A stretch of 64,000 nucleotides of DNA from Chitinivorax sp. PXF-14 (GTDB taxonomy: Bacteria; Pseudomonadota; Gammaproteobacteria; Burkholderiales; SCOH01). Below are positions 1-12,138 of this stretch, in pieces; the stretch's first letter is position 1; every line of letters begins with the position of its first letter. Location of the stretch: contig NZ_JBFNXJ010000018.1 of the NCBI RefSeq assembly GCF_040812015.1, positions 1 to 64,000 on the forward strand, read 5' to 3'. A model generated the notes under the pieces. The model was not told the origin of the DNA. It was given only the letters and a program-made list of their open reading frames with translations, and searched no databases. The position numbers and the translations under genes are program-made.

Positions 1-51
1 CGTGAGTGCATATTAAACGTAAAAGTTAGTTATTGCAACGAAAACGGTGAA

Positions 52-73
52 CGTAAAGGTTATTTCCTTTACG
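52..73. promoter_or_regulatory. Palindromic operator upstream of the phage-type repressor gene
   Basis: A perfect 8-bp inverted repeat, CGTAAAGG and CCTTTACG separated by 6 bp, lies about 90 bp upstream of the repressor gene. The half-site AACGTAAA also occurs at 16-23 and 50-57. Such spaced palindromes next to CI-like repressor genes are usually the repressor's own operators. The assignment to this repressor is inference. Confidence 0.5.
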
Positions 74-163
74 CATTGACCCGCTTAAGTTGATTTAACC
101 ATGTGTATCAACACGTTATATTAACTATTACGTTGTTGTTCTCACTTTTTCTAGGCGTATGAG

Positions 164-724
164 ATGAGTGAAAGAAACCTTTACGGTGGCTTCCCTGAGC
201 GAGTGGCCAAAGCAATTGACCTGATTGGTGGGCCTGCTGAAGTTATGAGAAAAACCGGGGTGACACTTACAACCCTTGCGCGCTGGAAGAAGGGTGAGGC
301 CGATCCGTCGAGAATGAACCTTATAAAGATGGCGGAAGCGGCGGAGGTAAATATCGCCTGGCTGGCAACCGGGGAGGGGCCAATGCGTACTGAGAGTGTT
401 GCCTCCGCAAACCACTCACCAGGCATTGCGGGCGGAGATCGGCAAGCGGATGAGGATAGGTCAAAGCAGGCTCCGGCCCAGGTCATTGATCTGGAGCAGC
501 ACCGGGAGGCCGTAGACGACCTGGACTATGTGCTGTTAACCAAGGTAGCCGATGCGTTTGACTACTTTTGGGAAGAGCGCGGCATGGAGCCACCGCCGGT
601 AGAGATTGAGTCAGCCATGGTCGAGCACGTCTACAAACACTTTGCAGACAAGAAGAACGTGACCGTCGACGGCATCCTGGGCCATCTGCGGCGGCTGAAA
701 AATATATTAATTAAATCCGCGTAA
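164..724 (+). CDS. CI-like helix-turn-helix transcriptional repressor (prophage type)
   Basis: The 186-residue product begins with a helix-turn-helix typical of phage CI-like repressors, around residues 10-65. It includes the segments VMRKTGVTLTTLARWKKGEA and VNIAWLATGEGP, the latter being the usual end of this domain. The family normally carries a C-terminal S24 self-cleaving peptidase domain. Here the remaining ~110 residues show no S24 signature (no Ser/Lys dyad context) and form a short acidic helical region ending in a basic tail, so SOS-type autocleavage is unlikely. It probably controls itself or a divergent operon to the left through the palindrome at 52-73. Base composition is clearly lower in GC than the glp genes. 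This fits a prophage or integrated-element edge extending leftward out of the window. The family call is firm; the target is unknown. Confidence 0.75.
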   Translation: MSERNLYGGFPERVAKAIDLIGGPAEVMRKTGVTLTTLARWKKGEADPSRMNLIKMAEAAEVNIAWLATGEGPMRTESVASANHSPGIAGGDRQADEDRSKQAPAQVIDLEQHREAVDDLDYVLLTKVADAFDYFWEERGMEPPPVEIESAMVEHVYKHFADKKNVTVDGILGHLRRLKNILIKSA

Positions 725-775
725 TCGAATATTAGGCTGGGCTATCCTTCAGGGTTTGCTTGTGAAGGAGGCCTT

Positions 776-1044
776 GTGCGAAGCCGAGTAACCAAGTTCA
801 TGGTAGAGCGGCGGCGTTTTAACCGACGGGCAACAGATAGTGCGATATGCCTAGATGGCTTGTGGGTGCGCGGCCTGGATCAGGAAATAGCACGGAGAAC
901 ATTGGCAGTTAACGATGACGCCTTCTATCCAGGTGGCCGCCTAGCCTTTCTTGCCGCCCAGATCATTCGATGTACAGTAAGTGTCAAAACCTGCGCAAAA
1001 CAGATCATTTCCCGCTCAAAAAGTAGCAATTCTGTGCAAAACAT
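776..1044 (+). pseudogene. GTG-started reading frame of uncertain status, possible phage-gene remnant
   Basis: A good Shine-Dalgarno sequence, AAGGAG at 765-770, precedes a GTG at 776. The frame begins VRSRVTKFMVERRRFN and has a plausible basic N-terminus. It does not stop before the strong terminator at 1045-1074. It stays open to 1513, running into the 3' end of the opposite-strand glpD gene. A normal gene would have ended before the terminator, so the 3' part is probably frameshifted or replaced. I recognise no family. The limits given are the start codon and the base before the terminator. It may be a decayed accessory gene co-transcribed with the upstream repressor. Confidence 0.3.
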
Positions 1045-1074
1045 AAAGGCTAGCCTGTTTAGCGCTAGCCTTTT
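1045..1074 (+). terminator. Rho-independent terminator
   Basis: A 10-bp stem, AAAGGCTAGC (1045-1054) with GCTAGCCTTT (1064-1073), is followed by TTTTG. It ends transcription rightward from the repressor region before the glp genes. The A/T symmetry could also let it work on the other strand. Confidence 0.7.
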
Positions 1075-1241
1075 GTTCCGTTTGGGGTTTTTCGCCTTTC
1101 TTGATCCTTTGTCACTATGCCAATTCGATCACCACCCCACACTGGCTGGCAAAGGGCTGCGGGCAAGAGGGCGCTGGCGGCCTTCTGCCCTCGGACGGGT
1201 GGTCTTTCACCGGCCGGCCTGCTGTGCAGTCCGACAGATAA

Positions 1242-1291
1242 GAACTCGACGGCTAAGCAGCCCGCAGGCGGGCTGCTTAGCTCGTCGGTTC
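1242..1291. repeat. Long perfect-core inverted repeat
   Basis: GCTAAGCAGCCCGC (1252-1265) is followed after 2 bp by its exact complement (1268-1281). Outside this, GAAC-CGAC and GTCG-GTTC continue the pairing with a bulge to 1242 and 1291. It lies between the phage-like segment and the glpD1 terminator. It has no T-run on the plus strand. It could be a terminator remnant or part of an element boundary; which one is not decidable from sequence alone. Confidence 0.55.
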
Positions 1292-1324
1292 AAAAAAAAT
1301 GGGCGACCGGTTGAATGGTCGCCC
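1292..1324 (-). terminator. Rho-independent terminator of glpD1
   Basis: Read on the minus strand, GGGCGACC (1324-1317) and GGTCGCCC (1308-1301) form an 8-bp stem. It is followed directly by an eight-T run (the A-tract at 1292-1299). It sits about 30 bp past the glpD1 stop codon. Confidence 0.85.
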
Positions 1325-1355
1325 CGAAGGATGGTTTTCAGAGATTGGGTAACAG

Positions 1356-2882
1356 CTAACTTGCAAGGCGTGCAGGCTTTTCCCCCTGCACATCGCCGAA
1401 TCGAACAGCGAGCTGTTGGCGCTGTTCGGACGAGAAATGGAGACCGAGCTTGGTACGGCGCCACAGCACGTCATCCGCGCTGCGAGCCCATTCCTGCTCG
1501 ATCAGGTAACTGACTTCACGTTCCGTCAGGCCGTGCCCGTAGTCCATGCCGAGATCGGCCATGGCCCTGGCGCCCTCAACAATGCGGTTGGCGCGGTCAC
1601 CGTAGCAGCGAGCGAGCCGGGTCGCGACACGGACAGGCAGCCACGGGTTGCGTGCGACGAAACTGGCGAGGAATACCGAGAAATCGCCGATATCACCACC
1701 CGCCAGTGGTGCTGGCGTATCGGGCAGCTTGCGGTAGCGGTAGAACGGCGCCAGTTCGCGCATCGCGTGCAGTGCGAGCTGGCGATAGGTGGTGATCTTG
1801 CCACCGAATACCGACAGCACCGGCGCCTGGCCGCCATCGGCCTTGAGCGACAGCACATAGTCGCGCGTCACGGCAGACGGGTTGTCGGACGCATCGTCGA
1901 ACAACGGCCGGACGCCCGAGTACTGCCAGACGATGTCCTTGGGCACGATCTGCGTCTTGAAGTATTCGGACACGATGCGGCACAGGTAGGCCGACTCGTC
2001 GGCATCGATCTCGACATGGGCCGGATCGGCCTCGTAAGGCACGTCGGTAGTGCCGATCAGCGAGAAATCCTGCTCGTAGGGGATCACGAACACGATGCGG
2101 CCGTCGTGATTCTGCAGGATATAGGCCTGCTCGCCCTCATAGAGCTTCCTGACCACGATGTGGCTACCCTTGACCAGGCGCACGCCCTTGCGCGTCTGCA
2201 CGCCGAGGCGTTCCTTGAGCACATCTTCCACCCAGGGGCCGGCCGCATTGATCAGGCCACGTGCGCTGACGGTCTGCACATTGCCGGTCGCCAGATCGCG
2301 GATACGGGCACGCCAGACGTTGCCGGACCGTTCGGCGGCCTCGACACGGGTACGCGTCAGCACGCGGGCGCCATACGCCACTGCCTGCAGGGCGTTGGCT
2401 ACCACGAGGCGGGCGTCGTCGACCCAGCAGTCGGAGTATTCGAAGCCTTTGACGAATTCGTTCTTGAGCGGCTGCCCTTGCGCCACGTGGCGCAGGCGCA
2501 GGCCCTTCGACGCGGGCAGCACCTTGCGACCACCCAGGTGGTCGTACAGGAACAGCCCGGCACGGATCATCCAGCCCGGACGCAGTGCTGCGTGGTGCGG
2601 CAGCACGAAGCGCATCGGCTTGATCAGATGAGGGGCCATCGCGAGCAGCACTTCACGCTCGGAGAGCGCCTCTCGCACGAGGCGGAATTCATAGTATTCG
2701 AGGTAGCGCAGGCCACCGTGGATCAGCTTGCTGGAACGGGACGAGGTGTGCGAGGCGAGGTCATCCTGCTCGCAGACGAGCACGGACAGGCCACGCTGCG
2801 CCGCTTCGTTGGCGATGCCGACACCGTTGATGCCGCCGCCAATCACCAGCAGGTCATACACGAGATTCGCTACCTCACCCAT
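1356..2882 (-). CDS. glpD: Aerobic glycerol-3-phosphate dehydrogenase (first copy)
   Basis: The 508-residue FAD enzyme oxidises sn-glycerol 3-phosphate to dihydroxyacetone phosphate at the inner membrane and passes electrons to ubiquinone. The N-terminus carries the dinucleotide-binding motif VIGGGINGVGIA and the family segment TSSRSSKLIHGGLRYLE. The middle has NAAGPWV, and the C-terminal region has FGGKITTYR and SVFGGK. Length matches the family (about 500). The start at 2882 is preferred over the upstream in-frame codon at 2951 because AAGGGA lies about 8 bp before it and the protein then begins close to the flavin motif. The gene stands alone with its own promoter (2960-2988), candidate GlpR sites and terminator (1292-1324). 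A second glpD (10197-11741) heads the transporter operon; this copy may give basal or differently tuned activity. Confidence 0.95.
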   Translation of the reverse strand: MGEVANLVYDLLVIGGGINGVGIANEAAQRGLSVLVCEQDDLASHTSSRSSKLIHGGLRYLEYYEFRLVREALSEREVLLAMAPHLIKPMRFVLPHHAALRPGWMIRAGLFLYDHLGGRKVLPASKGLRLRHVAQGQPLKNEFVKGFEYSDCWVDDARLVVANALQAVAYGARVLTRTRVEAAERSGNVWRARIRDLATGNVQTVSARGLINAAGPWVEDVLKERLGVQTRKGVRLVKGSHIVVRKLYEGEQAYILQNHDGRIVFVIPYEQDFSLIGTTDVPYEADPAHVEIDADESAYLCRIVSEYFKTQIVPKDIVWQYSGVRPLFDDASDNPSAVTRDYVLSLKADGGQAPVLSVFGGKITTYRQLALHAMRELAPFYRYRKLPDTPAPLAGGDIGDFSVFLASFVARNPWLPVRVATRLARCYGDRANRIVEGARAMADLGMDYGHGLTEREVSYLIEQEWARSADDVLWRRTKLGLHFSSEQRQQLAVRFGDVQGEKPARLAS

Positions 2883-2951
2883 GATTGCAGTCCCTTGATT
2901 GATCCGATGCGAACACAAATTCGCGCCAACTTGCTCATGCAAAACGAGCAA

Positions 2952-3022
2952 TTTCGAAAATATTAAAACTTATTTTCGAATCAATCAATATTTATTTTCG
3001 ATTTTGTTCGATTTAAATCGAA
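2952..3022 (-). promoter_or_regulatory. glpD1 promoter with phased candidate GlpR operators
   Basis: On the minus strand a -35 TTGATT (2988-2983) and a -10 TAATAT (2965-2960) are 17 bp apart. CG-centred TTTCGA-type elements occur at 2952-2959, 2973-2980 and 2995-3001. Their CG steps (2955, 2977, 2999) are exactly 22 bp apart, about two helical turns. A perfect 16-bp palindrome, TTCGATTTAAATCGAA, follows at 3007-3022. One element lies inside the -35/-10 spacer, as expected for a repressor site. GlpR as the ligand is inferred from the nearby glpR gene and a similar arrangement before glpD2. Confidence 0.6.
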
Positions 3023-3110
3023 GGCCATCACTCCCAATAACATTGGGCCTGCTTTCCACCATAGACCAAAAGCCGCACCGATGGTTGCGCCGTCCCGCGT
3101 CGGCTTGGCC

Positions 3111-3157
3111 TAAAAAGAAACGGCCCGTCCGGCAGCGCAAGGCAACCAGCGGGCCGT
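3111..3157 (-). terminator. Rho-independent terminator after tpiA (end of the glycerol operon)
   Basis: On the minus strand, ACGGCCCG (3157-3150) pairs with CGGGCCGT (3127-3120) across a loop, followed by TTCTTTTTA. It lies about 80 bp past the tpiA stop and isolates the operon from glpD1. The remaining sequence between it and the glpD1 promoter shows no gene. Confidence 0.8.
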
Positions 3158-3236
3158 CAACGCCTCGCGGCAGGGACAGGCGGATCGCCACGCGGCCAAC
3201 GCAAGCTCGTTGCCGCGAGGCAAAATCAGGTACGCA

Positions 3237-4007
3237 TCAGGCCGGGAGCGAGCGCCCCTCGCGCCGGGTGCAAAACCGTTGGCAGATCGCGGTGAATTCG
3301 TCGCCGCGCAGCGAGGCGCCACCGACCAGCAGGCCGTCGAGTCCGGCCAGTGCGGCGAAGTCGCCACAATTGGCAGCGCTGACGCTGCCGCCATAGAGCA
3401 GCCGAACACTGGCACCGGCCTCGCCGAACATGGCGCGCAGGGCGGTGATGACGTCGCCGACCATGGCCGGCGTGGCCGCCTGCCCTTGCCCGATCGCCCA
3501 GACGGGTTCGTAGGCGATGCTGAGGCGTGTCAGAGCCGTGCTGTCGAGCAGCGCCAGGGCACCATGTAGTTGCGCCTGCAGCACGGCATGGGTACTGCCG
3601 GCCTGGCGCTGCGCGAGCGTCTCGCCGATGCACAGGATCGGCTTGATGTCGAGACGGATGGCCTGCGCCAGCTTGCGGGCGATGCAGGCGTCGTCTTCCG
3701 ATGCTTCGCGGCGGCGCTCGGAGTGCCCCACGATCACGTAGCCGCAGCCGAATTCGGCCAGCATCGACGCAGCCACTTCGCCGGTATGGGCGCCCTCCTC
3801 CCATTCGGCAACGTTCTGCGCGCCCCAGGCAACCGCCGAGCCGCCCAGGACGGCCTGGGCAAGTTCAAGGTAGGGATAGGGCACACACACGGCGACTTCG
3901 CCCTGCGCGGGGCTCAGCGGCTTGAGCGCATCGAGCAGCGCACGGGCACGCGCACGGTCGCCATGCATTTTCCAATTGCCCGCGATCAGCGGGATGCGTT
4001 GTGTCAT
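3237..4007 (-). CDS. tpiA: Triosephosphate isomerase
   Basis: The 256-residue TIM-barrel enzyme interconverts dihydroxyacetone phosphate and glyceraldehyde 3-phosphate. The active-site residues are all visible: Asn11 and Lys13 in NWKMHG, electrophile His95 in VGHSERR, catalytic base Glu167 in AYEPVWAIGQG, then the phosphate-binding LLYGGSV and GLLVGGASL. The start at 4007 is chosen because AGGAAG lies just upstream and the NWKM motif then falls at the usual distance. It is the last gene of glpD2-glpSTPQUV-tpiA and is followed by a strong terminator. Its place here lets the cell move the DHAP made by GlpD straight into lower glycolysis when glycerol genes are induced. Another tpiA may exist elsewhere in the genome for general glycolysis (inference). 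Confidence 0.96.
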   Translation of the reverse strand: MTQRIPLIAGNWKMHGDRARARALLDALKPLSPAQGEVAVCVPYPYLELAQAVLGGSAVAWGAQNVAEWEEGAHTGEVAASMLAEFGCGYVIVGHSERRREASEDDACIARKLAQAIRLDIKPILCIGETLAQRQAGSTHAVLQAQLHGALALLDSTALTRLSIAYEPVWAIGQGQAATPAMVGDVITALRAMFGEAGASVRLLYGGSVSAANCGDFAALAGLDGLLVGGASLRGDEFTAICQRFCTRREGRSLPA

Positions 4008-4074
4008 CACGATTGCTTCCTGAAACCTCATGTCGCTCGCCCCACGCTGACGCCGGGCGAGCAAGATGAAGTCT

Positions 4075-4094
4075 CCGGCCGGTTGCCCGGCCGG
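4075..4094 (-). other. Hairpin between glpV and tpiA
   Basis: Two CCGGCCGG blocks (4075-4082 and 4087-4094) flank a 4-base loop and form an 8-bp GC-only stem straight after the glpV stop codon. There is no T-run. A stem of this kind after a binding-protein gene can protect the upstream mRNA from 3' decay and lower expression of the next gene (inference). Confidence 0.5.
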
Positions 4095-4104
4095 TCGACT
4101 ATGA

Positions 4105-5826
<1,722 letters not shown>

Positions 5827-5978
5827 CACGGTTGTCTCCTTGCTTCTTGTTGGAATCGCCTTCTGCACTTGCCTGATTCATGCCCGCGGCCGAAGGCGCG
5901 AAACCGGGGGAGGGACCAGCTAGGGTTATAGTTCATAACAATTAGCAATACAGAATTTACTGATTTCCTGTATCGCCA

Positions 5979-5998
5979 CGCTGGGGCTAGCCCCAGCG
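5979..5998 (-). other. Hairpin overlapping the glpU stop codon
   Basis: CGCTGGGG and CCCCAGCG form a perfect 8-bp stem around a CTAG loop that contains the end of glpU. It is followed on the minus strand by an AT-rich 150-bp leader before glpV. It may act as an mRNA end-protecting or processing element, separating glpU and glpV transcript levels (inference). Confidence 0.5.
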
Positions 5999-6259
5999 CA
6001 TGACGATCAATAGCACCACGAAGGAAATGCCGGCGCCGATCCACTGTGCCGCGTCGGTCACGCCGGCCCAGGCCAGATTGACGTAGGCCGCGCCGAGCAG
6101 GCCGAGAAACAGCCGGTCGCCGCGCGTCGTGACCATCGGCAGGAAACCACGCCGCGCCACGGTCGGGCTGACGACCTCCCAGATGGTCATGCCGATCAGC
6201 ATCAGCACCACGCAGATGAAGAACACCTCCACGACGGGGGTCCAGGCCATCCATTCCAT
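5987..6259 (-). CDS. glpU: Small membrane protein of the glycerol transporter (DUF2160)
   Basis: The 90-residue protein has about three hydrophobic segments, near residues 8-28, 48-65 and 70-88, and little soluble sequence. It fits the DUF2160 family, which is found in glycerol-type ABC operons between the permeases and the binding protein. Its exact role is not known; a transport-complex accessory subunit is the natural guess. It starts 27 bp after glpQ ends and precedes glpV. The family call rests on size, topology and operon position together. Confidence 0.85.
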   Translation of the reverse strand: MEWMAWTPVVEVFFICVVLMLIGMTIWEVVSPTVARRGFLPMVTTRGDRLFLGLLGAAYVNLAWAGVTDAAQWIGAGISFVVLLIVMRWG

Positions 6260-6286
6260 ATTCTTGCTCCTCGATCGAATAGCGGC

Positions 6287-7080
<794 letters not shown>

Positions 7081-7084
<4 letters not shown>

Positions 7085-7965
7085 TGCGACACCTCCTGTT
7101 GTTGGGCCTGGCCGGCGTTCTGGATCAGGTTGTAGAACACGAAGCACAAGAGCAGGATGATCAGGAAGTACACCAGCGAGAAGGCAGCCGCCGGGCCCAG
7201 GTCGAACTGGCCGACCGCCTTCTGCGCCAGGTACTGCGACAGGAAGGTGGTGGCGTTGCCAGGCCCGCCGCCGGTCAGCACGAAGGGCTCGGTGTAGATC
7301 ATGAAGCTATCCATGAAGCGCAGCAGCAGGCCGATCAGCAGCACGCCACGCATCTTGGGCAGCTGGATGAAGCGGAACACCGCGAGCCGCGAGGCGCCGT
7401 CGATCTTGGCGGCCTGGTAATAGGCCTCGGGGATGGCGCGCAGGCCGGCATAGCAGAGCAGCGCGACGAGCGGCGTCCAGTGCCAGACATCCATGATCAG
7501 CACGGTCAACCAGGCATCGGACGAATGGCCGGTGTAGTTGTAGTCGATGCCGAGCCGGGTCAGCAGCACACCGGCCAGGCCGATGTCGGTACGCCCGAAA
7601 ATCTGCCAGATCGTGCCGACCACGTTCCATGGGATCAACAGTGGCATCGCCAGCAGCACGAGGCTCAGCGACGCGCGCCAGCCGGCGGCCGGCAGGGCCA
7701 GCGCGAGCAGGATGCCGAGCGGGATCTCGAGCAGCAGCACCGCGCCCGAGAACACGATCTGCCGGTACAGCGCGCCATGCAGCTCGGGATCGCGCATCAC
7801 CGCCTTGAACCATTCGGTGCCGACGAACACCTTCTGTTCCGGGCTCAGGATGTCCTGCACCGAATAGTTGACCACCGTCATCAGCGGAATCACCGCCGAA
7901 AATGCCACGCACAGGATCACCGGCAGGATCAGGAACCAGGCCTTGTTGTTGAGTGTCTTGTTCAT
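7081..7965 (-). CDS. glpP: Glycerol ABC transporter permease (first subunit)
   Basis: The 294-residue MalF-like inner-membrane protein has six predicted helices. Its EAA-type coupling loop, RAIPEAYYQAAKIDGASRLA, lies near residues 195-215. It begins 12 bp after the glpT stop and overlaps glpQ by four bases. With GlpQ it forms the membrane pore, energised by GlpS and GlpT. The family and role follow from sequence and the conserved gene order. Confidence 0.93.
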
Positions 7966-7977
7966 TCGATCTCTCCC

Positions 7978-9029
<1,052 letters not shown>

Positions 9030-9048
<19 letters not shown>

Positions 9049-10178
9049 GCGGCCTCCTGGGCGGATGCGGTTGCCGCGAGCGCAGCCGGACGCTGGCGCT
9101 CGGGGGAACACAAGAGCTGGCCCGAAGGTTCGAATGCGAACACCTCGGCCGGATCAATGAACAGCGGCACGCGCGAGCCGGGCTCCAGCAGCTGCACGCC
9201 GGACAGCTGGGCAACCAGGGTGAAGTCGCCATGGTGGGCGTGCAGATAGGTATCCGAGCCGCTGATTTCGGCCAGGTCCACCTCGCAGTGCACCACACAG
9301 TCGCGTGGTGAATTGGGCCGCAGCCTGACGTGGCAGGGGCGCACGCCGAGCGTCAGCGGGCCAGGCCTGAGCGATGCCAGATGCGCGTCGAGCGGGATGC
9401 GCACATCCTCGCCGAACCAGGCCTCACGGGTCGCGACATCGACGCCGGCGGCCAGCAGGTTCATCGGCGGATCGCTGAACACCTGCGCCACCCGCACCGA
9501 GGCGGGCTTGTGGAACACGTCGAGTGTCGGGCCGAACTGCAGCAGCCTGCCCTCGTCCATCACCACCGTGTGGCCACCCAGCAGCAGCGCCTCCTGCGGC
9601 TCGGTGGTGGCGTAGACCACGGTGGTCTCGCTGCTGGCGAACAGGTCCTTGAGGTCGGCACGCAGCTCTTCACGCAGCTTGTAGTCGAGGTTGACCAGGG
9701 GTTCGTCCAGCAGTAGCAGCGGAGCGCGCTTCACCAGTGCCCGCGCCATCGCCGTACGCTGTTGCTGGCCGCCGGACAGGGCGCCCGGCAGGCGATCGAG
9801 CAGGTGGGCGATGTGCAGCCTCTCGGCCACCGCCGTGACACGCGCCTTGATCTCGCCGTCGCCGAGCTTGCCCTGCAGCCGCAGCGGCGAGGCGATATTC
9901 TCGAACACGCTGAACGATGGATAGTTGACGAACTGCTGGTACACCATCGCCAGGTTGCGCTTGCGCACCGACCAACCGGTCACGTCCACGCCGCTATCCA
10001 GCACGCGCCCGCTGCTGACCGCCTCCAGCCCCGCCATCAGCCGCATCAGCGTGGTCTTGCCGGCACGGGTGGGGCCGAGCAGCACATTGATTTGTCCCGG
10101 CGCCAGATCGAGATTGAGCGGATAGATGTGGGTTTCCACCCCCACCCGCTTGCTGACGCCACTCAGTTTCAACTGCAT
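9030..10178 (-). CDS. glpS: Glycerol ABC transporter ATP-binding protein GlpS-type (missing switch histidine)
   Basis: The 382-residue MalK-like ATPase has Walker A GPTRAGKT (35-42), a perfect signature LSGGQQQR (134-141), Walker B LLLLDEP (154-160) and a TOBE-like C-terminal half. At the H-loop, where importers have VTHDQ, the sequence is YATTEPQEA, so Thr192 replaces the switch histidine. This complements GlpT, which has the histidine but a broken signature. The gene follows glpD2 after an 18-bp gap containing AAGGAG and runs into glpT. The role in glycerol import is inferred from the operon. Confidence 0.92.
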
Positions 10179-10196
10179 GTGTGTCTCCTTGGCTGT

Positions 10197-11741
10197 TCAG
10201 GCACCCAGGCGGGCCGCCATCAACGCGCCGTTATTCTCTTGCGTCGCACTTGCAAAATAGGCCTTGAGCCAACGCGTCAGGACGGCTTCACCGTCCGCCG
10301 GCACGGCCAGCCCGAGCTTGGAGCGGCGCCACAGGATGTCCTGCGCGCTACGCGCCCATTCCTCTTGAATAAGATAGTCCACTTCGGCCCGATACAGCCC
10401 TGGCAATATCTCCTCGCCGAGATCGTCGAGATGGCGCGCGCCGGCCAGGAAGTGCGCCATGCGCGTGCCGTAGGAGCGCGCATAACGCTCGGCCAGCCGA
10501 ACCGGCAGCCAGGGGTGCAAGGTCTTGATCAGTTTCAGGAAGGACTGAAAGTCCGCAGCCGGCATATCGCCGCCGGGCAGCGGCGCGGTGGCGGTCCACG
10601 GTGCGGCATCGTTGCCCAGCAGGGGCTGCAGCCGCGCCACAGCCTCTTCGGCCAGCTTGCGGAAGGTGGTGATCTTGCCGCCGAACACCGACAGCAGCGG
10701 CGCGCCGCATTCGTCGAGCTCGAGCGAGTAGTCGCGCGTGACGCTGGCTGCGTTGCTGGCTTCGTCGTCGAGCAGCGGGCGCACGCCGGAGTAGTGCCAC
10801 ACCACGTCGCCCGGTTTCACCTGCTTATGGAAATAGCGGCTCGCCATCTCGCACAGGTAGTCGATTTCGTCCTGCCCCGCACGCACCTGCGCCGGGTCGC
10901 CCTGATATTCGACATCGGTCGTGCCGATCAGCGTGAAATCCTGCTCGTACGGAATCGCGAAGATGATGCGCTTGTCGGGGTTCTGGAAGAGATAGGCATA
11001 GTGGTGGGCGAACAGCCTGGGCACCACGATATGGCTGCCCTTGACCAGCCGGATGCGGTGTTGCGAGCCGATGCCCGCCACCTGGTCAACGAATTCCGCC
11101 ACCCACGGGCCAGCGGCGTTGACCAGCGCCCGCGCGCTGACACGGCGCCGCGTCCCGTTCTCGGCCTGCAGCACGACATGCCATAGCGCGCCGTCGCGTG
11201 TCGCTTCGATGCAGCGGGTACGGGTGACGATCTCGGCGCCATGCTCGCGCGCATCCATCGCGCACAGCACCACCAGCCGCGCATCCTGCACCCAGCCGTC
11301 GGAATAGATAAAGCCCTTGTCGTAACCGGACTTGAGCGGCGCGCCGGCCGGGTGATGGCGCAGATCGACACCGCGCGAGCCGGGCAGGATTTCGCGCCGC
11401 GCCAGATGATCATAAAGGAACAGGCCGGCACGGATCAGCATTGCCGGGCGCATGCTGCGGTCGTGCGGCATGACGAAGCGCAGCGGCCACATGATGTGCG
11501 GCGCCGAGCGCAGCAGCACCTCGCGCTCCTGCAGCGCCTTGCGCACCAGGCCGAACTCGTAATACTCGAGATAGCGCAGGCCACCGTGTATCAGTTTGGT
11601 GCTGGCCGAAGAGGTGTGCCTGGCCAGGTCATCCTGCTCGCACAGCAGCACGGACAAACCCCGCCCGGCCGCATCGCGTGCGATGCCGACACCGTTGATG
11701 CCACCACCCACGACAAGAACGTCGTAAACCTGTTGTTGCAC
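10197..11741 (-). CDS. glpD: Aerobic glycerol-3-phosphate dehydrogenase (second copy, operon head)
   Basis: The 514-residue paralogue of the protein at 1356-2882 shares the FAD motif VVGGGINGVGIARDAAG, STKLIHGGLRYLEYYEFGL, NAAGPWV, IGTTDVEY and FGGKITTFRKLAEEA. It starts with GTG at 11741 behind CTGGAGGAG. It is the first gene of the operon continuing into glpSTPQUV and tpiA. Divergence from the first copy is spread through the protein, so this is an old duplication or separate acquisition, not a recent tandem copy. It oxidises glycerol 3-phosphate to DHAP when the transporter is induced. Confidence 0.95.
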   Translation of the reverse strand: MQQQVYDVLVVGGGINGVGIARDAAGRGLSVLLCEQDDLARHTSSASTKLIHGGLRYLEYYEFGLVRKALQEREVLLRSAPHIMWPLRFVMPHDRSMRPAMLIRAGLFLYDHLARREILPGSRGVDLRHHPAGAPLKSGYDKGFIYSDGWVQDARLVVLCAMDAREHGAEIVTRTRCIEATRDGALWHVVLQAENGTRRRVSARALVNAAGPWVAEFVDQVAGIGSQHRIRLVKGSHIVVPRLFAHHYAYLFQNPDKRIIFAIPYEQDFTLIGTTDVEYQGDPAQVRAGQDEIDYLCEMASRYFHKQVKPGDVVWHYSGVRPLLDDEASNAASVTRDYSLELDECGAPLLSVFGGKITTFRKLAEEAVARLQPLLGNDAAPWTATAPLPGGDMPAADFQSFLKLIKTLHPWLPVRLAERYARSYGTRMAHFLAGARHLDDLGEEILPGLYRAEVDYLIQEEWARSAQDILWRRSKLGLAVPADGEAVLTRWLKAYFASATQENNGALMAARLGA

Positions 11742-11824
11742 GCCCGTCTCCTCCAGTTGTGCATGACAGCTGCGCCGTGGCGAGTCGACATTGCCCGCGT
11801 CGGATCGGCGACTTGATGGAGAGC

Positions 11825-11864
11825 ACTATAGGCGTGAATTTTCGCTTTTTACAATTTTTTTTCG
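11825..11864 (-). promoter_or_regulatory. glpD2 operon promoter with candidate GlpR sites
   Basis: On the minus strand TTGTAA (11854-11849) and TATAGT (11830-11825) are 18 bp apart, a convincing sigma70 promoter. On the plus strand the element TTTTCG occurs at 11839-11844, inside the spacer, and again at 11859-11864, exactly 20 bp away. The same element, with one copy in the spacer, is found at glpD1. Repression by GlpR is inferred. The rest of 11865-12138 holds no convincing gene. Confidence 0.6.
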
Positions 11865-12138
11865 TATTGTTACTTTAACTTGCGCAACGCAACATTTTGG
11901 CAAAAACAGGCCAAGTCGCGCTGAATCAGGGAAAACCGCGGGAATCCACAAGTAAATATAATTTGGATGCTGCAGATGCAACATGGCGGAAAGTAGCGTT
12001 ACTACACCACTTTGGGAGGCAAACAACACGACGAGATTCGGAAAGGAACCGGCATGAATCGCCATTCAGCCGGTGTTCGAGCGCTCGCTCGTCAGACAAT
12101 CGTACTGAAGTTACCGGGCCTGAGCGGCCCGCGGCGAA

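Noticed and set aside
1416-2966. 516-codon plus-strand open frame
   Set aside because: It is antisense to glpD1, His/Gln/Arg-rich and without family features; it reflects the codon bias of the real gene.
2899-3396. 165-codon plus-strand frame
   Set aside because: It runs across the glpD1 promoter, the tpiA terminator and the tpiA 3' end, and is low-complexity Arg/Pro-rich.
11826-12138. Small frames on both strands between glpD2 and glpR
   Set aside because: They cover the glpD2 promoter and operator, and have no ribosome-binding site or family match.
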